This document shows positions 7,393 through 15,847 of a stretch of DNA of 64,000 nt, piece by piece (the first letter of the stretch is position 1; every line of letters begins with the position of its first letter). A program made the translations under genes and the position numbers. Under the pieces are notes generated by a model. It was not told the origin of the DNA. It ran no database searches and saw only the letters and a list, made by a program, of their open reading frames with translations. The stretch comes from SNAP01 sp049671745. GTDB taxonomy: Bacteria > Bacteroidota > Bacteroidia > Bacteroidales > Marinifilaceae. The DNA is taken from NCBI GenBank assembly GCA_049671745.1, contig JBATVL010000059.1:62001-126000 (forward strand), read 5' to 3'.

Positions 7393-8625
7393 ATGGTGTT
7401 AAATTATATTTGGGTTGCTTTTTTTCTTATTGCTTTTGTTGTTGCTGTAATTAAATTAATATTCTTTGGTGATGTTGAAATCTTTCAAAAGATTGTACAG
7501 TCTACCTTTGATATGTCTAAAACAGGATTTGAGATTTCACTTGGTTTAACAGGAATTCTTACTCTTTGGTTAGGGATAATGAAAATAGGTGAAAAAGGGG
7601 GTGTAATTAGAATATTCTCTCGTGCAATAGGTCCTTTCTTTGAAAAACTTTTTCCTGAATTACCTGCTGATAGTCCTGCTTATGGTTCTATTGTTATGAA
7701 TGTTGCTGCTAATATGCTTGGATTAGATAATGCAGCAACTCCAATGGGATTAAAGGCTATGAAGGAGATGCAGGTGTATAATAAGGATAAAGAAACGGCT
7801 TCTAATGCACAAATTATGTTCTTAGTACTTAACACCTCTGGTCTTACTCTTATTCCTATATCTATAATGGTTTACAGAGCTCAATTAGGTGCCGTCAATC
7901 CTGCTGATATATTTATTCCTATTTTGTTGGCTACTTTTTTTTCTACTATTGCTGGACTTTTAGCTGTAGCTTATTATCAGAAGATAAATCTTTTGGATAA
8001 AGTGATTTTAGCCTATTTAGGAGGTTTAACTGCTGTTGTTGCTGCAATTATACTTGCTTTTTCTTATATGGATAAAGAGACAATTAAAACGGTGTCTAAT
8101 CTTACTTCTAACCTTATCTTGTTCTCTATAATTACATTATTTATTGGACTTGCTGCTTATAGAAAAGTAAATGTATATGAGAGTTTCATAGAAGGTGCAA
8201 AAGAGGGTTTTTCTATAGCAGTGAAAATCATTCCATATCTTATAGCTATACTTGTTGGAATAGGTGTTTTTAGAGCCTCTGGAGCTATGGATATGTTTAT
8301 TGATGGATTACGTTATATATTTGCTTCCTGCGGTTGTAATACTGATTTTATTGAGGCTCTTCCTACTGCTTTAATGAAACCATTAAGTGGAAGTGGAGCT
8401 AGAGGTATGATGGTAGATGCCATGAGAGAACATGGAGCAGATTCTTTTGTAGGAAGATTAACTTCTGTAGTTCAAGGTTCTACTGATACCACTTTTTACG
8501 TCCTTGCTGTTTATTTTGGCTCGGTTGGAATAAAGAAAACTAGACACGCATTAACATGTGGGTTGATTGCTGACTTTGTAGGTATTATTGCTGCTATACT
8601 TATGGGGTATTTATTTTTTGCTTAG
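7393..8625 (+). CDS. SpmA-SpmB fusion membrane protein (nucleoside recognition/Gate domains)
   Basis: The 410 residues carry two Gate/nucleoside-recognition domains in one chain. The first (1-200) has the SpmA features MNVAANMLGLDNAATPMGLKAM and SGLTLIPISIM; the second (about 225-410) has the SpmB features KPLSGSGARGMM and VQGSTDTTFYVLAVYFGSVGIKKTRHA. About ten membrane segments are visible. In Bacillus the two halves are separate spore-maturation genes, but the fused form is frequent in non-sporulating Bacteroidetes, where its job is unknown and a transport or permeability role is assumed. It follows the exported repeat protein by 11 bp. Confidence 0.85.
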   Translation: MVLNYIWVAFFLIAFVVAVIKLIFFGDVEIFQKIVQSTFDMSKTGFEISLGLTGILTLWLGIMKIGEKGGVIRIFSRAIGPFFEKLFPELPADSPAYGSIVMNVAANMLGLDNAATPMGLKAMKEMQVYNKDKETASNAQIMFLVLNTSGLTLIPISIMVYRAQLGAVNPADIFIPILLATFFSTIAGLLAVAYYQKINLLDKVILAYLGGLTAVVAAIILAFSYMDKETIKTVSNLTSNLILFSIITLFIGLAAYRKVNVYESFIEGAKEGFSIAVKIIPYLIAILVGIGVFRASGAMDMFIDGLRYIFASCGCNTDFIEALPTALMKPLSGSGARGMMVDAMREHGADSFVGRLTSVVQGSTDTTFYVLAVYFGSVGIKKTRHALTCGLIADFVGIIAAILMGYLFFA

Positions 8626-8640
8626 TATATGATATAAAAA

Positions 8641-8668
8641 AAAGAGATTGCCAAGGCAATCTCTTTTT
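8641..8668. terminator. Bidirectional terminator between convergent genes
   Basis: AAAGAGATTGCC pairs with GGCAATCTCTTT, with A and T runs on either side, so it can end transcription from both the SpmA-SpmB gene and the minus-strand S4-domain gene. Confidence 0.85.
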
Positions 8669-8672
8669 GATA

Positions 8673-8879
8673 TTATATAACTTTGATTTGATTTTCCCAA
8701 AGAGATATTACTTCTCCTTTTCTTATCTTAGCTCTTTTACGAGTCTCTATTACACCATCTCGTGAAACTAAATTGTCATCAATAACAGATTTTGCCATTG
8801 CTCCACTTTCTACAACTCGAGTTACTTTTAAAAGCTTGTTTAACTCTATATATTCATCAGTAATTTCAAATTCTATCAT
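8673..8879 (-). CDS. Small S4-domain RNA-binding protein
   Basis: The 68-residue protein is almost entirely one S4 domain: IELNKLLKVTRVVESGAMAKSVI followed by NLVSRDGVIETRKRAKIRKGEVI. This is the YbcJ/RlbA-like stand-alone S4 family, expected to bind structured RNA or ribosomal particles. It lies 4 bp downstream of the SRPBCC gene, so both are read from the same promoter. Confidence 0.85.
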   Translation of the reverse strand: MIEFEITDEYIELNKLLKVTRVVESGAMAKSVIDDNLVSRDGVIETRKRAKIRKGEVISLWENQIKVI

Positions 8880-8883
8880 AACT

Positions 8884-9276
8884 CTAATATATTTCTAAAA
8901 AATTTTGTATTGCTCCAATATAATATTCTCTCCATCCCTCACATATCTCTTCGAACGCTTCATCTGGGATATTTGTATGCTTTAGGCGAATTTTTGTTTT
9001 ATTCGCACTTACTGTATCAACTTTAAGTAAAATTTCTACAATAGATTTCTCTTCTGTTTCTCCAAAGTACCACTCCTGTACAACACTTTTGTTTGGCATA
9101 AAGCTTAAGTTCTTTCCACAAATATCTCCACCCCATAAAGAAAATTCTGTACCTGCCTCTGCAATCATCTCTGCTGGATAGCCACTCCATAATTCTATTT
9201 GGAATGGAGTAGTAAGAGCAGCATATACTTCTTCTCTATCAGCTTTGATAGTAATCTCGTAGTTAAAATCTTTCAT
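8884..9276 (-). CDS. SRPBCC/START-like domain protein
   Basis: The 130 residues form one helix-grip fold of the AHSA1/START-like superfamily: the N-terminal YEITIKADREEVYAALTT, central strands with LSFMPNKSVVQEWYFGE, and a closing helix EGWREYYIGAIQNFLEIY. These proteins bind small hydrophobic ligands or chaperones; no ligand can be read from the sequence. A -7 box TACATTTG on the minus strand (9306 to 9299) sits 23 bp before the start codon. Confidence 0.75.
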   Translation of the reverse strand: MKDFNYEITIKADREEVYAALTTPFQIELWSGYPAEMIAEAGTEFSLWGGDICGKNLSFMPNKSVVQEWYFGETEEKSIVEILLKVDTVSANKTKIRLKHTNIPDEAFEEICEGWREYYIGAIQNFLEIY

Positions 9277-9318
9277 ATCTTTTGTTATTTAGAGAGTGCA
9301 AATGTAGTAATTTAATAT

Positions 9319-9424
9319 TAAAAAAATGGGTAAGTCAGCTTTACTGATTACCCATATTTTTTTAAATAGTCCGATTAGTGATTCTATGAATTTTTATTCA
9401 GAGTTGAACGTCTTCATTTGAATG
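9319..9424 (-). ncRNA. Candidate small RNA with its own promoter and terminator
   Basis: On the minus strand, TTG (9460-9458), a 20-bp spacer and TATATTTG (9437-9430) form a Bacteroidota promoter. About 75 bases after the expected start comes the hairpin ATGGGTAA...TTACCCAT (9355-9326), continued by a paired TCAG/CTGA, and seven U residues. No reading frame of note is present. The hairpin lies upstream of the likely promoter of the SRPBCC gene, so neither neighbouring gene needs it. The simplest reading is an independent transcript of about 105 nt. An attenuated leader of the SRPBCC gene is the alternative. Confidence 0.45.
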
Positions 9425-9527
9425 CCCTACAAATATATGATTTCATAATCGTTTTTGCAATAGTCATTTGCTATTAATTTCATTTATTTTTTATAAATTT
9501 GATATACTAATCAATGCATAAATAGTC

Positions 9528-10160
9528 ATGAAATTGCATTTCTATCTTAAAAGTTATTTTCATTATAAGCGTTCAGAACGTGCTGGGCTTAAAGTTTTAA
9601 TGCTTATTGTTCTTATAAGTTTTGCTTTTCCTTACCTTGTTAAATCGTATGGCGGCGTAAATAATCAATTACCCGTATCTTCTGATTTATATTGTGAATT
9701 TGATTCTTTAAGAAATCTTCAGAAAGTAAGGAAAAATTACAAACGACCAACTAGTAAATTTACAGATAAGATAATAAATCTTAATAAAGCTGATACTAAT
9801 TTGCTAAAACAAGTAAGAGGACTTGCTTCTTACTATGCCCACAAGATAGTTCGTTATAGAGAGCGTCTAGGTGGATATTATAGTGTTGAACAATTAAAAG
9901 ATCTGAAACTTCACAAGGGAACTTACGAAAAGATTTATAAACAGTTTATTGTAGATTCTACATTTGTTAAGAAGTTCGATTTTGATACTATCTCTTTTAG
10001 GAATCTTTTGAGACATCCATATTTCGATTATAAAACGGTAAAAAAGATATTTAAAATTAAATATGAGTATAGAGGTATTAGTCCTGAGTTTCTTCTAGAA
10101 AAACAGGTGATAGATACTAGTCTCTATTTTAAGATACGTCCTTATTGTGTCGTAAAATAA
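9528..10160 (+). CDS. Helix-hairpin-helix (ComEA-like) protein with N-terminal membrane anchor
   Basis: The 210-residue protein has one membrane helix (about 20-40, GLKVLMLIVLISFAFPYLV), a basic linker and a helix-hairpin-helix region INLNKADTNLLKQVRGLASYYAHKIVRYRERLGG-type, followed by a second weaker copy (FRNLLRHPYFDYKTVKKIFKIK). The first pattern (LNxAd, GlG-like turn, A.kIv.yRe..G.f..veqLk) is diagnostic for ComEA/HHH_3 DNA-binding modules. It probably holds DNA near the membrane; a link to natural uptake is possible but not shown. It is a single gene with a hairpin immediately after it. Confidence 0.8.
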   Translation: MKLHFYLKSYFHYKRSERAGLKVLMLIVLISFAFPYLVKSYGGVNNQLPVSSDLYCEFDSLRNLQKVRKNYKRPTSKFTDKIINLNKADTNLLKQVRGLASYYAHKIVRYRERLGGYYSVEQLKDLKLHKGTYEKIYKQFIVDSTFVKKFDFDTISFRNLLRHPYFDYKTVKKIFKIKYEYRGISPEFLLEKQVIDTSLYFKIRPYCVVK

Positions 10161-10198
10161 AGAAGAGGAGCTATTATTATATATAGCTCCTCTCTTCT
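10161..10198. terminator. Hairpin between convergent genes
   Basis: AGAAGAGGAGCTAT pairs with ATAGCTCCTCT/CTTCT with a small bulge around an AT-rich loop. It has no strong T run but sits exactly between the convergent HHH and AsmA-like genes, so it probably acts on both. Confidence 0.55.
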
Positions 10199-10214
10199 GT
10201 TAATAAATATTCTT

Positions 10215-12755
10215 TTAGAAAAATTTATTTAAAAGATCTTGTGCTTTCTTTTGAGTGTCTTTATCTAGATGTTTTTTCAATTGTTCATCTATTAACTTTT
10301 TAGCATTGCCTTTAGCTTTTTTCTCGAATTCCTTCTTTGCAGCTTTAGCTATTTGCTTTTGTGCTCTTTGCAAATCAGGCTTAACAGTTGGCTTACTTAA
10401 AGTGCCACCTATTTTGATATCTACATCAATCTTTTTTAAGCTTTTATAACCTGGGATATTATTGAACGTTCTATTAATATCGTTTCCAAGTAGCTTTTTA
10501 TCTACGGCTGATTGAATAGTGTAGTTAATGCCTCCTGTAACTGATTGAGTACCGAAAATAGTAGATTTATTTCCTGCAATATCCACATTAAAAGGTTTAA
10601 CAGTTAAATTGCCATTTACAATAACTATATCCATCTTCAATTTAGAAATACTTACTTTTTTTAATGATTCATCTTTAGCCAATTTTGCTAAGCCATCAAG
10701 AAGTTTATTTTTGTTTATAAGTATTTTTTCAGAAGAAATATCTCCTTTTCCGTTAAGAGATGTAGGAATAATCTCCATTGTCTGATTCAAATTAGATTTT
10801 ATATTCATGTCCATTGAAATTCTACCAGAGCAGTTTAAAGCCATAGGTATCATTTCTTTAATTATAGAAAATGAATTGTATGTAGAGTTTAAGTCTATAT
10901 CATGAACTCCTAATTTGAAGTTTATTTTAGGCAACTTTATATCCTTTGCATTATATTCTCCGTTCACATTTACCTTTCCTTTCAGAAGATTCATGTTCAA
11001 TCCGTTTAGCTTAGCTTTAGAATCTTTAACTGTTACTAATCCTTTAGTGTTAGAGATTATTAAATTATCGTAAAGCATTTTGCCTATATTACATCTTAAT
11101 TTAAGATCTAGATTGTTAGGGATTTTAACTACAGATAGAGGTTTCTGTTGAACTTCTTTTTTCTTAGGATCTTCTTTCTTACCAGACTGAGGCATTAGCT
11201 CATTGATGTTAAGCATTTTTGAAGAGACTGTAAAATCTGCTAATAGAGTTTTACCTTCTATTACGTACGGAATGTAGTTCTGTATCTTACCTTTTAAAGA
11301 CAAATCAGATTGGCCAATCTTAGCATCAAATGATTGTAGGCTTATTTCTTTTGAAGAAAATTTAAGTACAGAACGAGTTATATGAACAGCTTTTGGCACC
11401 TCTTTACCTTCATAAATGAAGTTCTTTAATGTCATTTTTCCGCTAGTCTTGAATAAACTGTATTGCTCCTTATCTATATAGGATTTCTTACCATCGAAAG
11501 AGATATTAGCATCTACAAGTCCTGATATCTTCACATCTTTTAAAGGAATTGCTTTTTTAAGATTATTAAAATCTATTTTAGCAAGAATATCTCCTTTTAA
11601 TTCCGCATCAGAAATAGGATTCTTTACTGAGACTTTAAAGTCAATAGGATTTTTTGCTATATCAAGATGGAATTTAGATACGTTAACAACAGTATTATCC
11701 ATCACTCCACCAGGATTGTTAACTTTAGCTAGGATATTAATGTTATCTATGCTTTCAGGAAGGGCTGGGTATTGAATTTGTGCTTGTTCTACAGCAAGTA
11801 TTGCACCAAAAGCAGGAAGAATCTTGTCAGTCATTCTACCTTTAGCATATGCTGATAATTGAACTTTTCCTTTAGTCTTTACATCTTTAAGGCTTTTCTT
11901 AAATTCGTTAGGAACCATAGAAAGAAGAGTCTTAAAATCGTTATTGTTTGTTTTAAGTTTTAGGTCCATCAATATATCATCTTTATTCATATCAACAGAT
12001 CCATCCATAGATAATTCTAATTGATTTAAAGTGAATTTATTTTTCTTAAACTTAAAGACCTGTTGATCTAGGTTAGCTGCTAGTTGAGCATCAATACCTA
12101 TTTTGGCTTTATCCAAATATTTTATGCCTCCGAATAAAAGATTTGTATTTGGAGTAGACATAGTAAAATTGATATTTGTATTTTTCTCTGAGAAATTACC
12201 ATTCACTTTAATATTTATATTCTCAGAAGTAAAATGCATATCTTGCTTTTTATCGAAAAAACCTACATATATGTTTTCAAGATGTATGCTTTCAAAAAGA
12301 ACTTCTGGACTAGCAGATACCTCTTTTTTCTCTTCTACAACTTCTTCTTTATCTTTACCTGTTTTAACGATATCCCAGTTTGTTTTGCCATTTTTATTAA
12401 TTACAGCATTGAAGTTTGCATTTCGTAAATAGATGTCTTTAGTTTCTATTACATCTCCACCAATAATTGATTTAAGATTTACACCTGCTCCTATAGAGCC
12501 AATATACGCAAGAGTATCATTTTTGAAATCTCCTGTTCCCGAAACTATTATCTCTTCTATGTTTACGCTTAAATCTGGGAATTCTTTAAACATTGATAGA
12601 GAAATATCTCCAATTTCTACTTTTGCATTTAGAGTTTTGTTTGCTTCTACTAATGCAAATTCAAGTATTTTATCTTTGAAAAGATATGGAACAACAACCA
12701 TTGCAGCTAATATTACCACAATCACTATTGCAAAAATTTTAAAAAACTTTTTCAT
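10215..12755 (-). CDS. AsmA-family envelope protein
   Basis: The 846-residue protein has one N-terminal membrane helix (MKKFFKIFAIVIVVILAAMVVVPYLF-type) followed by a long periplasmic region of repeated beta strands, typical of AsmA/TamB-like proteins (VEIGDISLSMFKEFPDLSVNIEEI at about 45; ISSEKILINKNKLLDGLAKL at about 660). The C-terminal tail is Lys-rich and helical (QRAQKQIAKAAKKEFEKK). Members form long hydrophobic grooves and are linked to phospholipid transport or outer-membrane biogenesis. It follows the metallopeptidase gene by 12 bp on the same strand, so the two are likely one operon. Confidence 0.85.
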   Translation of the reverse strand: MKKFFKIFAIVIVVILAAMVVVPYLFKDKILEFALVEANKTLNAKVEIGDISLSMFKEFPDLSVNIEEIIVSGTGDFKNDTLAYIGSIGAGVNLKSIIGGDVIETKDIYLRNANFNAVINKNGKTNWDIVKTGKDKEEVVEEKKEVSASPEVLFESIHLENIYVGFFDKKQDMHFTSENINIKVNGNFSEKNTNINFTMSTPNTNLLFGGIKYLDKAKIGIDAQLAANLDQQVFKFKKNKFTLNQLELSMDGSVDMNKDDILMDLKLKTNNNDFKTLLSMVPNEFKKSLKDVKTKGKVQLSAYAKGRMTDKILPAFGAILAVEQAQIQYPALPESIDNINILAKVNNPGGVMDNTVVNVSKFHLDIAKNPIDFKVSVKNPISDAELKGDILAKIDFNNLKKAIPLKDVKISGLVDANISFDGKKSYIDKEQYSLFKTSGKMTLKNFIYEGKEVPKAVHITRSVLKFSSKEISLQSFDAKIGQSDLSLKGKIQNYIPYVIEGKTLLADFTVSSKMLNINELMPQSGKKEDPKKKEVQQKPLSVVKIPNNLDLKLRCNIGKMLYDNLIISNTKGLVTVKDSKAKLNGLNMNLLKGKVNVNGEYNAKDIKLPKINFKLGVHDIDLNSTYNSFSIIKEMIPMALNCSGRISMDMNIKSNLNQTMEIIPTSLNGKGDISSEKILINKNKLLDGLAKLAKDESLKKVSISKLKMDIVIVNGNLTVKPFNVDIAGNKSTIFGTQSVTGGINYTIQSAVDKKLLGNDINRTFNNIPGYKSLKKIDVDIKIGGTLSKPTVKPDLQRAQKQIAKAAKKEFEKKAKGNAKKLIDEQLKKHLDKDTQKKAQDLLNKFF

Positions 12756-12767
12756 ATGTATTGATTC

Positions 12768-14798
12768 TTATTTATACGATTTTAATACTTTTCTAACTTT
12801 ATCTTGCATTGGTTTTACAGATAGTTTTTCTCCAACTGCTTCCTTCATCCATACCTGAGGAGTTAATCTTCCTAATTTATATATACGATCAACCTCATCA
12901 GAAAAGTTACTTTCCCTTAGGTGAGTATCTACCTGATATTCTATCATCTGCCCGAATGAATAAGCTGAAAGATAAAGTGGGTATGAAACCATATGTGAAT
13001 ATATTCCTAAGATTATTTCATCTTTAGATCCAAAAACAGGAGCATAATATTTGTTCCAAACTCTTTTTGATATATTTATTACCTCTGCTTTAAGTTCAGC
13101 TGCATTAGCGTTTGGATGTGCATATAACCACTTCCATACAGATATATCAACCATAGATACACCCATTATTTCATAAGTAGACCAGAAAATATCAAGAGCA
13201 TCTAACATCTCTTTTTTCTTGTTTGTGTTTTTAATGTCTAGTAAGAATAAATCTCTTTTCTGGAAGATAAAAGCTAATGCTTCAGTGAATGATGTATTAG
13301 GTACTCCGTTTAACATGTAATAATCCATATCGTAAAGAGAGATTGTTTGCTCTACATTATGACCGAATTCATGAACAGCTATATTGTATCCTTTGTAATT
13401 CATTCCTGTTTTTGGAACTCTTGTACGAAGATGTGCTTTTGCTCCTTTCATTTGTGCACCTGCTGCATGACCTGACCCTCTTGCTGGATCAACAGAGATT
13501 TTATCTGCTATATATTTAGATCTTTCTTTGCTCCATCCAAGTTTCTCAAGAAGAACTGGTAATCTTTTTTCCATTGCTTTTGCATTAGGATAAAGATTCT
13601 GTGTCATTCCGTCAAGCATGTTTGCATCTAGTGAAGATCTGCTTTTAAATCCATCATACCATATATCGTAAGGACGAAGTGTTCTACCTAATCTATCAGA
13701 TATGATTTTAGCTATATCTTTTAATTCTGGTGAAGAAAGAAAAGAATCAAATAATGTTTCGCAATCCTCTACTGAGATTTCCATCTCTCCAGAGAACTTC
13801 CTTTTTATATATGTGTCTTCTCCTGGGCAATAAGGATCAATAGCTTTTAGAGCTTTGAAACTATTAAGTATTTGTTGGTAACGTGTATCAGCTTCTTTTT
13901 CGAAACGAACCTCTTTACCTGCTTCAAAAAGTTTATTACTGATGGGATTCCAATCGTATTTACCAGAGTTAATAGCTTTTTGAGGAATATCTTGAGTGAT
14001 AATTCTCTCCATCACCTTATATACCATTTCTTGTTTCTCTAAACCTTCTTTTTTGTCGCTATAACTAGATTTTATCTCATCTCTAAGATTCCAGTGCGAA
14101 AGAAGTACCATATCTTTAGGGAAGATTTTTTTGCCATCTTTATTAAGAAGACTACCCATAAAAATATTGTAAGCTGAGATATAATTATCTGCATCAGCCT
14201 CTGCTTGTGCGTAATCTTGATTCAGCTTTGCAGGAATTCTATAAGTGAATACATCACCAAGTCGAGCATATGCCCATTCTTCTCTATTCCATTTATCACC
14301 CAAAGCAGTTTTCTCCTTCAAAGAATATGGAGGGAAGTTAAGAGCAATAATAAATGCTATCTTGTTATTATAAAAATCTGATTGAAGATGTGAGGATGCA
14401 GAATATGCTCCAAACATATTGTCTATTTTATGTAGAGGTCCGTTTTCTAATTGAACGTTCTCATTCATCTCAAGATTCATTTCGTTAAAATGTCCATTAA
14501 GACTTTCCATGTTTTTTGAGATCTTTTCAAACACTTGCTTCTTCTCTGTCTTATCTGAAATATAGTTTTTTAAACAAAACTCCTTGAATTGAGCTTTATT
14601 ACCATCTGATTCTCTCCAAAGAGATGCTGCATGATTTACTCCTTTTTTCATAAGAGTTACATCTCCCTTATTTATTATAAGTAAGTCTTTTATTGTCTGA
14701 CTTATAGTCTCCTTAGAGATTCTTATTTTTTGTTCTTCCTTTTTACAACTCATAATGCAAACTGCTAGTAAGGTGAAAATGATAAGTTTGGTTCTCAT
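12768..14798 (-). CDS. Zinc metallopeptidase lipoprotein, M3-like
   Basis: The 676-residue protein starts with a clear lipobox (AVCIMSC, cysteine 18), so it is probably anchored to an envelope membrane. The zinc site is HEFGH at 476-480, with the third ligand likely Glu506 in the segment NTSFTEALAF, 26 residues later. That spacing is like the gluzincin family M3 (oligopeptidase F/thimet), and the helical content fits too, but the N-terminal part is not one I can place more closely. It should hydrolyse peptides in the periplasm or at the surface. It is the first gene of a pair with the AsmA-like gene. Confidence 0.75.
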   Translation of the reverse strand: MRTKLIIFTLLAVCIMSCKKEEQKIRISKETISQTIKDLLIINKGDVTLMKKGVNHAASLWRESDGNKAQFKEFCLKNYISDKTEKKQVFEKISKNMESLNGHFNEMNLEMNENVQLENGPLHKIDNMFGAYSASSHLQSDFYNNKIAFIIALNFPPYSLKEKTALGDKWNREEWAYARLGDVFTYRIPAKLNQDYAQAEADADNYISAYNIFMGSLLNKDGKKIFPKDMVLLSHWNLRDEIKSSYSDKKEGLEKQEMVYKVMERIITQDIPQKAINSGKYDWNPISNKLFEAGKEVRFEKEADTRYQQILNSFKALKAIDPYCPGEDTYIKRKFSGEMEISVEDCETLFDSFLSSPELKDIAKIISDRLGRTLRPYDIWYDGFKSRSSLDANMLDGMTQNLYPNAKAMEKRLPVLLEKLGWSKERSKYIADKISVDPARGSGHAAGAQMKGAKAHLRTRVPKTGMNYKGYNIAVHEFGHNVEQTISLYDMDYYMLNGVPNTSFTEALAFIFQKRDLFLLDIKNTNKKKEMLDALDIFWSTYEIMGVSMVDISVWKWLYAHPNANAAELKAEVINISKRVWNKYYAPVFGSKDEIILGIYSHMVSYPLYLSAYSFGQMIEYQVDTHLRESNFSDEVDRIYKLGRLTPQVWMKEAVGEKLSVKPMQDKVRKVLKSYK

Positions 14799-14960
14799 AT
14801 TATATTCATTGATTATTTAAAAATATATGCAAGTTAATTTATATGCTGCTTTTATTCAAATAAAAGAAACTTTTATATTCAATTTGATATGTCAATGAGT
14901 GTACATTCACTTAGAATAGAATACTTTTTTCTATCTTTGACCTAATTAAACAAACCTATT

Positions 14961-15692
14961 ATGTCTGAAAATATAGCTGTAGAATTTAAAAATGCTGTTA
15001 TCATGCAGCAATCTAACCTTGTTTTGAAGGATGTTAATCTTCAAATCAAACAGGGCGAATTCGTATATCTTATTGGTAAGGTAGGCAGTGGAAAGTCTAG
15101 TTTGTTGAAAACAATTTATGCTGAAATTCCTATTGTTGAAGGGGAGGCTTTTGTATGTGGTATATCTCTCAATAATATTAAAAGAAGACATATGCCTAAT
15201 TTAAGAAGGAAATGTGGAATCGTATTTCAAGATTTTAGATTACTTTCTGATAGATCCGTTTATGACAATCTTTTATTTGTATTGAAGGCAACAGGTTGGA
15301 AATCTTCTTCAGCTATAAAAGATAGAATAAATTCAGTACTTACAAAAACAGATATGGAAACTAAGGGGTACAAGATGCCTCATGAGCTTTCTGGTGGTGA
15401 GCAACAAAGAGTAGTAATAGCTCGTGCTCTTCTTAATTCTCCTGATATTATACTTGCTGATGAGCCTACTGGAAACATTGATCCGGAGACTTCTTTTCAG
15501 TTAATAACATTACTTAAAGATATATGTGATTCTGGTAAAACAGTAATTATTGCAACTCATCAATATGACTTAATAGATAAGTTTCCTGCAAGAATATTGC
15601 GTTGTGATAATAGTTTTATTTCAGAGTGTGATTCTATACCTAAAAGTGATGTGCAAACAGTCAGTTCTTCTACTGATGATTTAATTGTTTGA
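14961..15692 (+). CDS. ftsE: Cell-division ABC ATPase FtsE
   Basis: The 243 residues hold a complete ABC ATPase: Walker A GKVGSGKS at 39-46, Q-loop FQDFRLL, signature LSGGEQQRVVIARALL, Walker B IILADEPTGNIDP and switch histidine ATHQYDL. The sequence between Walker A and the signature matches FtsE more closely than the LolD/MacB families. FtsE pairs with the membrane protein FtsX to control peptidoglycan hydrolases at the septum. ftsX is not next to it here, as is usual in Bacteroidetes. There is a Ser-rich tail of about 20 residues. A -7 box TATCTTTG (14932-14939) lies 21 bp before the ATG. Confidence 0.85.
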   Translation: MSENIAVEFKNAVIMQQSNLVLKDVNLQIKQGEFVYLIGKVGSGKSSLLKTIYAEIPIVEGEAFVCGISLNNIKRRHMPNLRRKCGIVFQDFRLLSDRSVYDNLLFVLKATGWKSSSAIKDRINSVLTKTDMETKGYKMPHELSGGEQQRVVIARALLNSPDIILADEPTGNIDPETSFQLITLLKDICDSGKTVIIATHQYDLIDKFPARILRCDNSFISECDSIPKSDVQTVSSSTDDLIV

Positions 15693-15847
15693 TAAATCTT
15701 AATTCTTTATAATATATAAAAATAACTTAGTTTTAAATAACTTTGATTTAGATATATATCATGTTTATATTGATGTATCTACTTTAAACTTTGATGTAAT
15801 AATAGAATACTTTGATAGTGTTTGAATATAAATTTAATCCGATAATA

